This document shows, piece after piece, positions 1 through 9,731 of a stretch of DNA of 64,000 nucleotides. The notes below the pieces were generated by a model. It searched no databases and was not told the DNA's origin. It saw only the letters and a list, made by a program, of their open reading frames with translations. The stretch spans positions 28,469 to 92,468 of the forward strand of contig NZ_MKSQ01000025.1 in the NCBI RefSeq assembly GCF_001898115.1. Direction: 5' to 3'. Numbering within the stretch: position 1 is the stretch's first letter; each line of letters starts with the position of its first letter. The position numbers and the translations under genes are program-made. The stretch comes from Allobosea sp. 67-29 (GTDB taxonomy: Bacteria > Pseudomonadota > Alphaproteobacteria > Rhizobiales > Beijerinckiaceae).

Positions 1-90
1 AACGGCGTCATCACCATGAGCGGCAGCGGCAAGGACCTGCTCGCCGACCCGCAGGTCCGCGCCGCCTATCTGGAAGGCGGCCGGCATTGA
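1..90 (+). CDS. livF: Branched-chain amino acid ABC transporter ATPase, C-terminal end (partial)
   Basis: The window opens inside a reading frame whose last 29 residues run to a TGA at 88-90. The tail contains LLADPQVRAAYLEGG, the usual end of LivF-type ATPases of branched-chain amino acid importers. Only this tail is visible, so Walker motifs cannot be checked. LivF is one of two cytoplasmic ATPases that drive the LivHM permease. The downstream DUF6867 gene and periplasmic binding-protein gene fit a liv locus. It could also be the LivG ATPase, but the LLxDPxVRxAYLxGG ending favours LivF. Confidence 0.8.
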   Translation, partial: NGVITMSGSGKDLLADPQVRAAYLEGGRH

Positions 91-211
91 GACCGCACGG
101 CGGGGTCGCCGATCCCGCTGCAACTTTTTGATGAGAGACGGCTTCCGCCGGTCATGCCATCGCTTGGGGCGATGTCGGCGGCCCGGAGCCCGGTGAAGCC
201 TGGAGCAGCAG

Positions 212-586
212 ATGCAAGGCATCCTCTACGAAGAACCCACGATCTGGCTCTTCCTGCTGGTCACGGTGGTGATGGGCGGCTGGCTGGCCTGGATGGCCGG
301 CCGCGCCATCGCGCTGACCTGGCGGCCCGGCTGGCAGCTCGTCGTCTACATGCTGATCCTGGGCCTCTTCGTGCGCTTCATCCATTTCGCGCTGTTCCAG
401 GCGACGCTGCTGACGCTGCACTATTATATCGTCGACGCCATCGTGCTGCTGGCCTTCGGTTTCGCCGGCTGGCGCTACACCCGCGCCAAGCAGATGACGC
501 GGCAGTATCACTGGCTCTTCGAGCAGGCCGGCCCCTTCGGCTGGAAGCCTCGGCCGGGTGCCGTGATCAAGCCGGAGCTGAGCTGA
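212..586 (+). CDS. DUF6867 small membrane protein of the liv locus
   Basis: A 124-residue protein with three hydrophobic stretches, at about residues 10-35, 43-65 and 68-85, and a basic, aromatic C-terminal tail. It matches my memory of the DUF6867 family, which in alphaproteobacteria lies between liv ATPase genes and the liv binding-protein gene. No catalytic motif is visible and the function is unknown. It lies 121 bases after the livF stop and before the binding-protein gene on the same strand, which suggests a part in branched-chain amino acid or amide uptake. That role is inferred from position only. Confidence 0.85.
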   Translation: MQGILYEEPTIWLFLLVTVVMGGWLAWMAGRAIALTWRPGWQLVVYMLILGLFVRFIHFALFQATLLTLHYYIVDAIVLLAFGFAGWRYTRAKQMTRQYHWLFEQAGPFGWKPRPGAVIKPELS

Positions 587-715
587 AAGATTGACGAGCT
601 TGTCGCGTGACAGCCTGCTTGAAACACGCAAGACTGCGGTTTGGGCGGCAAAGCGCGCCGAGACGGGCCGAGGAGATAGCCCGTTGAACGGATCCTTAGA
701 GGGGAGTTGCATCTC

Positions 716-1831
716 ATGAAGAAACTGCTGTTGGGCAGCATCGCGCTCGGTGCCGTCCTCGCCTTTTCGGGCGTGGCCAATGCCCAGATCAAGCTCGGCG
801 TCGCGGGTCCGATCACCGGGCCGAACGCGGCGTTCGGCGCCCAGCTCAAGAACGGCGCCGAGCAGGCGGCGGAGGACATCAATGCCGCCGGCGGCGTCCT
901 CGGCCAGAAGATCGAGGTCAGCGTCGGCGACGACGTCTCCGATCCCAAGCAGGGCGTCTCGGTCGCCAACAAATTCGTCGGCGACGGCGTCAAATGGGTC
1001 GTCGGCCCGTTCAACTCCGGCGTCGCGATGCCGGCCTCCGAGGTCTATGCCGAGAACGGCGTCCTGATGATCTCGCCTTCGGCGACCAACCCGAAGATCA
1101 CCGAGCGCGGGCTGTGGAACACCTTCCGCACCTGCGGCCGTGACGACCAGCAGGGCGCCGTCGCCTCCGCCTATCTGCTGAAGAACTTCAAGGACAAAAA
1201 GATCGCCATCGTCCACGACAAGACGACCTATGGCCAGGGCCTCGCCGACGAGACCAAGAAGGGCCTCAATGCCGGCGGCGTCAAGGAAGTGCTCTACGAA
1301 GGCGTGAACGCCGGCGAGAAGGACTTCTCGGCCCTCGTCTCGAAGATCAAGGCCTCGGGTGCCGAGTATCTCTACTGGGGCGGCCTGCACACGGAAGGCG
1401 GCCTGATCGTGCGCCAGATGCGCGACCAGGGCCTGAAGACCGTGCTCGTCTCGGGCGACGGCATCACCACCGACGAGTTCGCCACCATCGGCGGCCCCGG
1501 CGTCGAAGGCACGCTGATGACCTTCCCGCCGGACCCGCAGAAGCGTCCCGAGGCGGCCGCCGTCATCAAGAAGTTCGAGGCCAAGAAGTTCAAGCCGGAA
1601 GCCTACACGCTCTACAGCTACGCCGCGGTCCAGATCATGGCCGAGGGCGCCAAGCGCGCGAACTCGACCGATCCGAAGAAGATCGCCGACGCGCTGCACA
1701 AGGGCGAGCCGGTCAAGACCGTGATCGGCGACATCGGCTTCGACAAGAAGGGCGACATCACCCGTCCGGACTATGTCGTCTACACCTGGAAGAAGCAGCC
1801 CGACGGCAAGATCACCTACGTCGAGAACTGA
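716..1831 (+). CDS. Branched-chain amino acid ABC transporter substrate-binding protein
   Basis: A 371-residue periplasmic binding protein of the LivJ/LivK type (peripla_BP_6 fold). A lysine-start hydrophobic signal peptide ends near ANAQ at residue 24. The mature part begins IKLGVAGPITGPNAAFG, the family's usual first strand and binding loop. The ATG at 716 is chosen because GGGGAG at 701-706 lies nine bases ahead; an in-frame TTG at 707 overlaps that site. It captures the ligand for the LivHMGF importer. The exact ligand (leucine-type amino acid, urea or an amide) cannot be read from sequence. A hairpin terminator follows. Confidence 0.93.
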   Translation: MKKLLLGSIALGAVLAFSGVANAQIKLGVAGPITGPNAAFGAQLKNGAEQAAEDINAAGGVLGQKIEVSVGDDVSDPKQGVSVANKFVGDGVKWVVGPFNSGVAMPASEVYAENGVLMISPSATNPKITERGLWNTFRTCGRDDQQGAVASAYLLKNFKDKKIAIVHDKTTYGQGLADETKKGLNAGGVKEVLYEGVNAGEKDFSALVSKIKASGAEYLYWGGLHTEGGLIVRQMRDQGLKTVLVSGDGITTDEFATIGGPGVEGTLMTFPPDPQKRPEAAAVIKKFEAKKFKPEAYTLYSYAAVQIMAEGAKRANSTDPKKIADALHKGEPVKTVIGDIGFDKKGDITRPDYVVYTWKKQPDGKITYVEN

Positions 1832-1866
1832 TCTCGGCGGCTGATTGCCTCAACGCGTGAGACAGG

Positions 1867-1900
1867 ACCGCCCCTGTGGAAGCCGGGGCGGTTTTGTTTT
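1867..1900 (+). terminator. Rho-independent terminator after the liv binding-protein gene
   Basis: An 8-bp stem, ACCGCCCC (1867-1874) with GGGGCGGT (1885-1892), a 10-base loop, then a T-rich tract. It lies about 35 bases after the stop codon of the binding-protein gene and is oriented to end that transcript. Confidence 0.85.
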
Positions 1901-1995
1901 CGACATACGCGATGAGGGAGAGTTGTAAAAGATGTCAGCAACGGGCCGGAAGCAGGGACCCAATTGCTCATCTGTCGTAAGAACGTCCGGCCCCA

Positions 1996-2856
1996 TCAGA
2001 GAGCCACTGACAGAATAAAACGGCGCAGCGCGGCCATAGCCTCTTCCGGTCTATCTCCGACAACGCCGTGACCGCATTCCGAGAATTTTAGGTAGTTATC
2101 AGCATCAAGTTGGAGAGCTGCAGCAATTTCATCGCTAAACTCTGGCGGTGTGATCGGGTCTTGGTTCCCGACTAGAACGAGTGCCGGGCAGTTGATCTTT
2201 CCTAGGTCCGGCCGGAAATCCATGCGGCCGTGTTCATTGTGCGGCCCATTGAACCAAAGCGCAGTTTCGTTCTTCCAGACAATGCGCTCCAGCCAGTCTG
2301 CCGAGGCTGATTTGTTTCTTGAGTAGAGCGGCACGCAGCGCTCCCGATATAGAGTGCGCCCCTCCGGAGTAGGAGTGTTCCAATAGGCGGCAGCAATATC
2401 GCGTATCTCACTCCCTCCGAGCCGCTCAAAGGCACTGTAGACACATTGAAAATCTACTTTGGCCGCTGCGCTGATGAGGACGAGACCGGCTGCGTGACCG
2501 GGATGGCGAGTCGCGTATGAAAGCGTGACGAAGCTCCCGAACGAGGTCCCAATGACGATGGGCTGTTCGACTCCAAGTGCATCGCACAGGCCCTTCAGAT
2601 CGTCGCCCCATTGAGCGAGGTTCCAGCTTGTTTCATCGCAGAGATCGCTCCGGCCGTTGCCCCGGTGATCGTAGTAGATGACCTGCGCTATATCGCTGAG
2701 TTGCGAGAAGTAGGGCTTTGAGATGGAATGATCAGCCCCAGGGCCGCCATGAACCATGATGACGGTTGGCTTCTGCCGCATAGTCTTCCCGTCGGGAATC
2801 AAGCCTTGGCCGTCGACGTCGAAAAATATGCGCGCTCCGTTGACCACTACATACAT
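1996..2856 (-). CDS. Alpha/beta hydrolase, proline iminopeptidase-like (S33 type)
   Basis: A 286-residue alpha/beta hydrolase. HGGPG at residues 36-40 forms the oxyanion-hole motif of S33 peptidases. GTSFG gives a nucleophile Ser at about 105, DPITPP a likely acid and CGHGV the base, so the triad looks complete. The start at 2856 gives the typical opening MYVVVNGARIFFD with GGAG seven bases upstream; an in-frame ATG at 2895 would add 13 atypical residues. The substrate is unknown: S33 members cleave N-terminal proline or hydrolyse esters and amides. The stretch is visibly richer in A/T and rarer codons than its neighbours, so it may have been acquired. It is not in an obvious operon. Confidence 0.88.
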   Translation of the reverse strand: MYVVVNGARIFFDVDGQGLIPDGKTMRQKPTVIMVHGGPGADHSISKPYFSQLSDIAQVIYYDHRGNGRSDLCDETSWNLAQWGDDLKGLCDALGVEQPIVIGTSFGSFVTLSYATRHPGHAAGLVLISAAAKVDFQCVYSAFERLGGSEIRDIAAAYWNTPTPEGRTLYRERCVPLYSRNKSASADWLERIVWKNETALWFNGPHNEHGRMDFRPDLGKINCPALVLVGNQDPITPPEFSDEIAAALQLDADNYLKFSECGHGVVGDRPEEAMAALRRFILSVAL

Positions 2857-2942
2857 CGTTGCACTCCGCACGGTGTCCCTGAGGTGGCCCGTCAAAGAAG
2901 CTTTGGGAAAAGGGCCGAAGGCCGAAACCCGCCTTCTCGCGT

Positions 2943-3524
2943 TCAGACTTGAATCACCGTCTCCGGAACAGCGCCCAATCCCTTGAGGAATGTAGCGAAA
3001 CGCAGCAGACCGTCCGGCCAGGGGCCGTGCCCGGACTCGCTGTTGAGATGGCCGCTGTCGCCGGCATCGACGAACTCCGAGCCCCAGGCCTGCGCCAGTT
3101 CCCTCGCCTCATCATGCGTGCAGTAAGGGTCGGTCGCGCTGGCGATCAGCACCGACGGGAAAGGCAGCCTTTCGCGCCGGTGCGGAATGAAATCCTCGGC
3201 CATGCCGGGAACCGCGCGCTTGGCCCGTTCGGAGGCGGGCGACACCAGAAAGGCGCCGGCGACCTCGCCGGGTTTCAGATGCTCCGCCGCATGGGCGACC
3301 GCGCTGCATCCGGCCGAATGCGCCACCAGCACGACCGGCCGTGCCGCACCGCGCACGGCCGCGACGATCCGGTTCGCCCAGCCATCGCGCGTCGGCTTGT
3401 ACCAGTCCTCCTGCTCGACGCGCCTCGCCGTCGGCAGCCGGGCTTCCCAGCGGCTCTGCCAATGATCGGCGCCGGAGCCCGACCAGCCGGGGATGATGAG
3501 GATGTCGGCATCGGAGGATTTCAT
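2943..3524 (-). CDS. RBBP9/YdeN-family alpha/beta hydrolase
   Basis: A 193-residue serine hydrolase of the RBBP9/YdeN type. It opens with ILIIPGWSGSGADHWQ, the family signature, has the nucleophile elbow AHSAG (Ser about 70), an acidic TDPYC loop and a late DSGHLN histidine motif. The start at 3524 gives the family's N terminus; the open frame further upstream overlaps the phosphoesterase gene and looks non-coding. It follows the phosphoesterase stop by seven bases on the same strand, so the two are probably cotranscribed. The substrate is unknown. Confidence 0.9.
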   Translation of the reverse strand: MKSSDADILIIPGWSGSGADHWQSRWEARLPTARRVEQEDWYKPTRDGWANRIVAAVRGAARPVVLVAHSAGCSAVAHAAEHLKPGEVAGAFLVSPASERAKRAVPGMAEDFIPHRRERLPFPSVLIASATDPYCTHDEARELAQAWGSEFVDAGDSGHLNSESGHGPWPDGLLRFATFLKGLGAVPETVIQV

Positions 3525-3531
3525 GATGCGA

Positions 3532-4278
3532 TCAGTCGGGCTGGAGCGCGAAGCCGGTTGACAGGGCATGCGCCCAGTCGGCCCGGCCGCGCGCAGCGGC
3601 AAGCGCTGCTGCGGCCTGCCAGTCGTAACGTAGTGCACGAAAGGAAAAGTGCCAGCCCGCCCGGAAGCGCTCGGCAACGCCATAGCGCGCATGCGGGCTT
3701 TCGGCCTGCATCACATGCGGCGAGGGCAGCACGTCGTCATAGGCCGGCTGGCCGACACTGCCGGGATTGAACACGCAGCGCCCGTCGGGCAGTTCCACGA
3801 CGCGCGCAAGATGCGAATGACCGCACAGGATCAGGCTGGCGTCGATGCCTGCGGTCTCGGCCTGCACCTGCCCGACCGGCCTTGCGACGCTGCGTCCGCC
3901 GACGATGTGCTCGGTCAGGTAGCGATTGTCGTCAGTCGGCGTCGCGTGGAACATCGCGACCTCGCCATCGGCGCGCGCCTGCATCGGCAGCGCGCCCAGC
4001 CAGTCGCGGTGGCACTGATCGAGCTCGGCCGCCGCGGCCCGGTCCGACGCCCCCATCTCATCGATCGGCATCTCGACGATGTAGCGATCGTGATTGCCGC
4101 GAACCGTCGGCCAGTCGCGTGTCATCAGGAACTCGGCGGTCTCGCGCGCCTTCAGCGGCCCGGACAGGCAGTCCCCGAGATTGACGACAATATCCGGGCG
4201 AAGCGACTCCAGATCCTCGACGACGGCCATGAGCGCGTCGAAATTGCCATGGATGTCGGCGAGGACGGCGATACGCAT
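3532..4278 (-). CDS. Calcineurin-like metallophosphoesterase
   Basis: A 248-residue cytoplasmic phosphoesterase with the complete metal-binding set: DIHGN at residue 8, GDC near 36, GNHD near 61 and GHSH near 152. These ligands hold two divalent metals. The spacing resembles the YfcE/YvnB-like small phosphodiesterases. The substrate cannot be predicted. The gene lies six bases after purB and seven before the RBBP9-like hydrolase, so purB, this gene and the hydrolase probably form one leftward transcript. Confidence 0.9.
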   Translation of the reverse strand: MRIAVLADIHGNFDALMAVVEDLESLRPDIVVNLGDCLSGPLKARETAEFLMTRDWPTVRGNHDRYIVEMPIDEMGASDRAAAAELDQCHRDWLGALPMQARADGEVAMFHATPTDDNRYLTEHIVGGRSVARPVGQVQAETAGIDASLILCGHSHLARVVELPDGRCVFNPGSVGQPAYDDVLPSPHVMQAESPHARYGVAERFRAGWHFSFRALRYDWQAAAALAAARGRADWAHALSTGFALQPD

Positions 4279-4284
4279 AACCGC

Positions 4285-5592
<1,308 letters not shown>

Positions 5593-5615
5593 CGTCTCGT
5601 CCTTGTCACCCAGCG

Positions 5616-5666
5616 AGCCCTCATCCTGAGGAGCGCTCCGAAGGCGCGTTCCTCAGGATGAGGGCT
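5616..5666. repeat. Extragenic palindromic repeat between rpe and purB
   Basis: A perfect 17-bp inverted repeat: arm 5616-5632 (contains CATCCTGAGGA) and arm 5650-5666 (contains TCCTCAGGATG), with a 17-base loop. It resembles the dispersed ATCCTGAGGAGC palindromes common between genes in Hyphomicrobiales. A related, more degenerate copy lies at 63,151-63,200. It could stabilise or end the rpe transcript. Confidence 0.8.
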
Positions 5667-5675
5667 GCGGTCTCG

Positions 5676-6359
5676 TCAAACCCAGTCGCCGCGGGCGGCT
5701 TCCGCCGCCTTGCGGATCGCGTCGATATTGCCGGCATAGGCCGAAGGCCCGCCCTTGAACACGGCCGAGCCCGCGACCAGCGTATCGGCGCCGGCCTTGA
5801 CCACCAGCGGCGCGGTCTGTGGCGTCACGCCGCCATCGATCTCGAGCGTGATCGGCCGGTCGCCGATCAGCGCCTTCACCTGCGCTACCTTGTCGACCAC
5901 CGAATGGATGAAGCTCTGCCCGCCGAAGCCGGGATTGACCGTCATCAGCAGGACGAGATCGACATCCGCGATCAGCGCCTCGGCCGCGCTCGCCGGCGTA
6001 CCCGGATTGAGCACGATGCCGGCCTGCTTCCCTTGCGACTTGATCGCCTGGATCGTCCGGTGCGGATGCGGGCCCGCCTCGACATGGAAGGAGATCAGAT
6101 CGGCGCCGGCCTTGGCGAAGGCCTCGACATAGGGGTCGACGGGCGCGATCATCAGATGCACGTCGAAGAACTTCTGGGTGTGCGGACGGATCGCCTTCAG
6201 CACGTCGGGTCCGAAGGTGATGTTGGGCACGAAATGCCCGTCCATCACGTCGCAATGGATCCAGTCGGCGCCGGCCTGATCGACGGCGCGCACCTCCTCG
6301 CCCAGCTTCGCGAAATCGGCCGAGAGGATCGAGGGGGCGATGCGGACGGGGCGGGTCAT
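5676..6359 (-). CDS. rpe: Ribulose-phosphate 3-epimerase
   Basis: A 227-residue TIM-barrel enzyme that interconverts ribulose 5-phosphate and xylulose 5-phosphate in the pentose phosphate and Calvin pathways. The family markers are all present: APSILSADF at the N terminus, [12 protein letters not shown] at about 35-46 with catalytic Asp, DVHLMI near 66-71, VNPGFGGQ near 141, and EIDGGV near 173 with the second catalytic Asp. It is the usual length. It is on the same strand as purB, 83 bases upstream of it and separated by a palindromic repeat. Confidence 0.97.
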   Translation of the reverse strand: MTRPVRIAPSILSADFAKLGEEVRAVDQAGADWIHCDVMDGHFVPNITFGPDVLKAIRPHTQKFFDVHLMIAPVDPYVEAFAKAGADLISFHVEAGPHPHRTIQAIKSQGKQAGIVLNPGTPASAAEALIADVDLVLLMTVNPGFGGQSFIHSVVDKVAQVKALIGDRPITLEIDGGVTPQTAPLVVKAGADTLVAGSAVFKGGPSAYAGNIDAIRKAAEAARGDWV

Positions 6360-6395
6360 GGCTGGCGATGTAGCGCCATGACCTCGTTATCGCAA

Positions 6396-7079
6396 TCAGG
6401 CGCTGCGCGATTTCACCGGAAAGGAGAGGCGCCGGTCGGCTTCCGCGATCTCGGCCGCCGCCTGCACGAAGGCCGGGCGCTGCCTCAGGCGGGCGAACCA
6501 GGCGGACAACGCCGGATGGGCACCCAGCGGCGGCCCGCCCAGCCGAAGCGAGAACAGCACGCTCATGAACAGCGCGATATCGGCCGTCGAAAGCCGCCCT
6601 CCGAAGAAGTCGCGCCCCGCCAGCTTCTGCTCCAGCACCTCGTAATGCCGCGCCAGCGCCTCCTCGGCGATCAGTGCATCGGCCTCCTGCGCGATGCGGC
6701 GGTCGCGGTCCGGCGATGGCGGGCCGGTGCGATGCATCAGGGGGCGCAGTGCCTGCAGCATGATCTCGTCGGCATAGAGCTCGTCGAGCCGGCAGCGCGC
6801 CCGCTCGACCGGCGTCTCCGGCATCAGCCGCGGCTCGGGATAGGCCTCGTCGAGATATTCGAGGATGACGGTGGAGTCGTAGAGCACGAGCCCGCAATCG
6901 CTCAGCACCGGCACCTGTCCCTTCGGATTGAGTGCCAGCACCTCGGGATGCTTCGGATCGTAGCCCGTCGTCTGGTTGAACGGCACCATGATCCGTTCGA
7001 AGGCCAGTCCCTTCTCTCGCAGCGCGATCTCGACCTTGCGCGCGAACAGGCTCAGCGGCCCGGAATACAATGTGATCAT
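6396..7079 (-). CDS. Glutathione S-transferase family protein
   Basis: A 227-residue two-domain protein. The N-terminal thioredoxin-like half opens MITLYSGPLSLFARKVEIAL and carries NPKGQVPVL with the cis-proline that binds glutathione, followed by DSTVILEYLDE. The rest is the all-helical C-terminal domain with a GRLSTADIALF motif. The start at 7079 removes an atypical 16-residue extension. The substrate is unknown; candidates are stress detoxification or maleylacetoacetate-type isomerisation. It sits alone between rpe and the SBF transporter on the same strand. Confidence 0.92.
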   Translation of the reverse strand: MITLYSGPLSLFARKVEIALREKGLAFERIMVPFNQTTGYDPKHPEVLALNPKGQVPVLSDCGLVLYDSTVILEYLDEAYPEPRLMPETPVERARCRLDELYADEIMLQALRPLMHRTGPPSPDRDRRIAQEADALIAEEALARHYEVLEQKLAGRDFFGGRLSTADIALFMSVLFSLRLGGPPLGAHPALSAWFARLRQRPAFVQAAAEIAEADRRLSFPVKSRSA

Positions 7080-7123
7080 GGCGCGAACTCCTGCGATGGC
7101 CGAAAGCCTCGCAAGCCCATGCG

Positions 7124-8095
7124 TCAAGCCCCGTCAGCAGCTTCCCGGCGCCGGATCCGGCCGGCGATACCGCGCAGCAGCCAGGGCAGCAGGTAGATCG
7201 GGAACTGCGCCAGCGCGAAGAAGAGGAAGGTGGTCTGCGAGACGCCGGCCCCGAGCGCCGCGACGAGCAGGCCCATGTTCCGCTGCCCGGTGCCGTAGCC
7301 GATCATGAAGCGCTCCGAACCCGGCAGCAGCCGCAGCACCAGCCATGATCCGAGGAGCCCGGCCGCCGAGACGGCGAAGACGCATCCCAGCAGGGTCAGG
7401 ACGAGCCGGGGATTGGCAATCGCGGCGTGGGTCACCCCGTCCATCGCCGCGATGGCGAAGATGAAGTACATCAGCACGCCGAAACCATCGAGATTGGCCT
7501 TCATCGCCTTGATGCGGGCGAAGCCGAGCCACCAGCGCAGCAGCGAGGCGACGGCCATGCCGCCGCCGATGAAGATCAGGAGACGCAGCGTCAGCAGCCA
7601 GCGGTCGAGCGGAACGGCGGAGCCCGCCAGAAGCTCGACGAGATAGGGCGCTACGACCGGGCTCGCGATCGTCGTCGCGATCACGCTCGCGATGATCAGG
7701 GACGGCTCGAACCCGTAGAGGATCGCGACCGCGGGCGACGACATGATCGGCGGCGCAGCCCCCATGATGGCGAGCCCCAGCACGATGCCGGGATCGAGGT
7801 TGCCGCGCCCGAAGACGAGCAGCGCCGCGCCGATGATCAGCACCGGCCCGGCGACCAGCCACAGGCAGGCGGCCAGGAACTTTGCCGGCCGCCGCAGCAG
7901 TGCGGCGGTGACGGCGAGGTCGAGGCGCAGGAACACCACCGTGGTGAAGCAGAAGATCGTGACCGGCAGCGCCGGCCGCGCCGCGGCGGAGAATTGCGGC
8001 AGCGCCAGCCCGAGGAAGATCGAGAGCGCGAACCCTTGCGTGCCGTGGCGCCCCAGCCAGGCGAGCCCGGCGGCGAGGAGGGTTGCTGGATTCAT
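7124..8095 (-). CDS. SBF-type (bile acid:Na+ symporter superfamily) membrane transporter
   Basis: A 323-residue polytopic membrane protein with about nine or ten hydrophobic segments and short loops. The pattern GAAPPIMSSPAVAILYG, near residue 115, resembles the crossover motif of the BASS/SBF superfamily (bile acid:sodium symporters, ArsB/Acr3-like carriers). The ATG at 8095 gives a membrane-insertion-compatible start; the longer open frame upstream has no hydrophobic or conserved content. The cargo is unknown. It is 44 bases downstream of the glutathione transferase start, on the same strand. Confidence 0.8.
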   Translation of the reverse strand: MNPATLLAAGLAWLGRHGTQGFALSIFLGLALPQFSAAARPALPVTIFCFTTVVFLRLDLAVTAALLRRPAKFLAACLWLVAGPVLIIGAALLVFGRGNLDPGIVLGLAIMGAAPPIMSSPAVAILYGFEPSLIIASVIATTIASPVVAPYLVELLAGSAVPLDRWLLTLRLLIFIGGGMAVASLLRWWLGFARIKAMKANLDGFGVLMYFIFAIAAMDGVTHAAIANPRLVLTLLGCVFAVSAAGLLGSWLVLRLLPGSERFMIGYGTGQRNMGLLVAALGAGVSQTTFLFFALAQFPIYLLPWLLRGIAGRIRRREAADGA

Positions 8096-8373
8096 CGGCA
8101 CCGTGCTGGAATCATTCGCAAAACGAGGCTGCACACTGGCTGAACGGCGCCCGCGCGTCACCCGCGATCTCTGCAGACGCCCCCTGCGTTGGCATGAAAT
8201 TGCGGGTGCAGGCGCCAAATGCTGGCCGTGAAGACCAGCGGCTGCAATCTGGCGCAGAAATTGCGAAAGATTAGCCGGTGCGCCGCAAAAATCCATCGCG
8301 ACGCTGACAACCCCGCGCAAAGCGGTATTTTGCTCGGCAAGGCACTGCGGACAGGGGTTGGCGGAAGCAGGTC

Positions 8374-9621
8374 ATGCGCGTGGATACGATCGTTCTCGGG
8401 GCCGGCATCGTCGGCATCTCGGTAGCCCTTCACCTGCAGAAGGCGGGCCGATCCACCCTTCTCGTCGACCGGCGTGGCCCCGGCGAGGAGACCAGCTACG
8501 GCAATGCCGGGCTGATCCAGCGCGAGGGCGTCTACCCCTACGGCTTCCCGCATGATTTCGGTGCGCTCATCCGCTACGCGATGAACAACACCATCGACGC
8601 GCACTACCACTGGAACGCGATCCCCAAGCTCGCCCCCTTCCTGTTCTCTTACTGGATGCATTCGCGCGCCTCGCATCACGAGGCCATTGCCCGCAAATAC
8701 GCGACGCTGATCGAGCACTGCGTCACCGAGCACGACGCGCTTGCGCAGGAGGCCGGCGCCACGGGCCTGCTGCGCCGCAAGGGCTGGATGAAGGTCTTCC
8801 GCACCGAGAAGGAGCGCGACGAGCGCCTGGCCGAGGCCGCTCGCTGGAAACGCGACTTCGGCGTGAACTACCGCCCGCTCGACATGGCGACCCTCAAGAC
8901 CGAGGAGCCCCATCTCGACCACGCCAGCCTGATCGGTGGCCTGCACTGGACCGATCCCGTCACGGTGGTGGACCCGCTCGGCCTGTCGAAATCCTACGTC
9001 GCGCTGTTCGAGAAGCTCGGTGGCAAGCTCGCACTCGGCGATGCCGGTACGCTGAAGCAGAACGGCAGCGAATGGAGCGTCACGCTCTCGGACGGCACCA
9101 CGGCCATGGCCAAGGATGTCGTCGTCGCGCTCGGCCCCTGGGCCGACGTGCTGACCAACAGGCTCGGCTACCGCCTGCCGCTGGCGGTCAAGCGCGGCTA
9201 CCACATGCACTACAAGCCGCTCGGCAACGCCGTGATGAACCACCCGGTGCTCGATACCGAGCGCGGCTATTTCCTGGCGCCGATGCTGCAGGGCATCCGC
9301 CTGACCACCGGCGCGGAATTCGCCGACCGCGACGCGCCGAAGACGCCAGTCCAGCTCGCCCGCGCCGAGCCGATCGCCAAGCAGCTCTTCCCGCTGGGCG
9401 AGCGGGTCGATGCCGAGCCCTGGCTCGGCCGCCGGCCCTGCACGCCGGACATGATGCCGATCATCGGCCCGGCCCCGAAGCACAAGGGCCTGTGGTTCTC
9501 CTTCGGCCACGCCCATCACGGCCTGACGCTCGCCGCCGTCACCGGCCGAATGATCGCGGAGATGGTCACGGGTCAGAAGGTTTTCGTCGACCCCTCCCCC
9601 TTCGCGCCGTCGCGCTTCTAG
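8374..9621 (+). CDS. FAD-dependent D-amino acid dehydrogenase/oxidase (DadA-like)
   Basis: A 415-residue flavoprotein of the DAO family. An N-terminal dinucleotide fold is marked by VLGAGIVGISVALHL, then TSYGNAGLIQ, which in DadA-type enzymes contacts the flavin. The C-terminal GLWFSFGHAHHGLTLA motif closes the FAD site. Such enzymes oxidatively deaminate D-amino acids or related secondary amines and pass electrons to quinone or oxygen. The true substrate is not clear. It is followed by an M19 dipeptidase gene on the same strand, so both may act in using D-amino acid peptides. Confidence 0.9.
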   Translation: MRVDTIVLGAGIVGISVALHLQKAGRSTLLVDRRGPGEETSYGNAGLIQREGVYPYGFPHDFGALIRYAMNNTIDAHYHWNAIPKLAPFLFSYWMHSRASHHEAIARKYATLIEHCVTEHDALAQEAGATGLLRRKGWMKVFRTEKERDERLAEAARWKRDFGVNYRPLDMATLKTEEPHLDHASLIGGLHWTDPVTVVDPLGLSKSYVALFEKLGGKLALGDAGTLKQNGSEWSVTLSDGTTAMAKDVVVALGPWADVLTNRLGYRLPLAVKRGYHMHYKPLGNAVMNHPVLDTERGYFLAPMLQGIRLTTGAEFADRDAPKTPVQLARAEPIAKQLFPLGERVDAEPWLGRRPCTPDMMPIIGPAPKHKGLWFSFGHAHHGLTLAAVTGRMIAEMVTGQKVFVDPSPFAPSRF

Positions 9622-9731
9622 GAGCGCGCACCTCGCCGCGTGCGGGATGACCGCCCTGCGCCCGGCGCCCTCGCGTGCAGGGACGGCGCCTGCCAGGATG
9701 GCGCTTCCCGATTCCTGCCCGAGACCCTGCC

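Noticed and set aside
8096..8373. Small gene or regulatory RNA between the SBF transporter and the DadA-like gene
   Set aside because: No frame with a ribosome site, no strong hairpin and no dyad found in this 278-base divergent gap.
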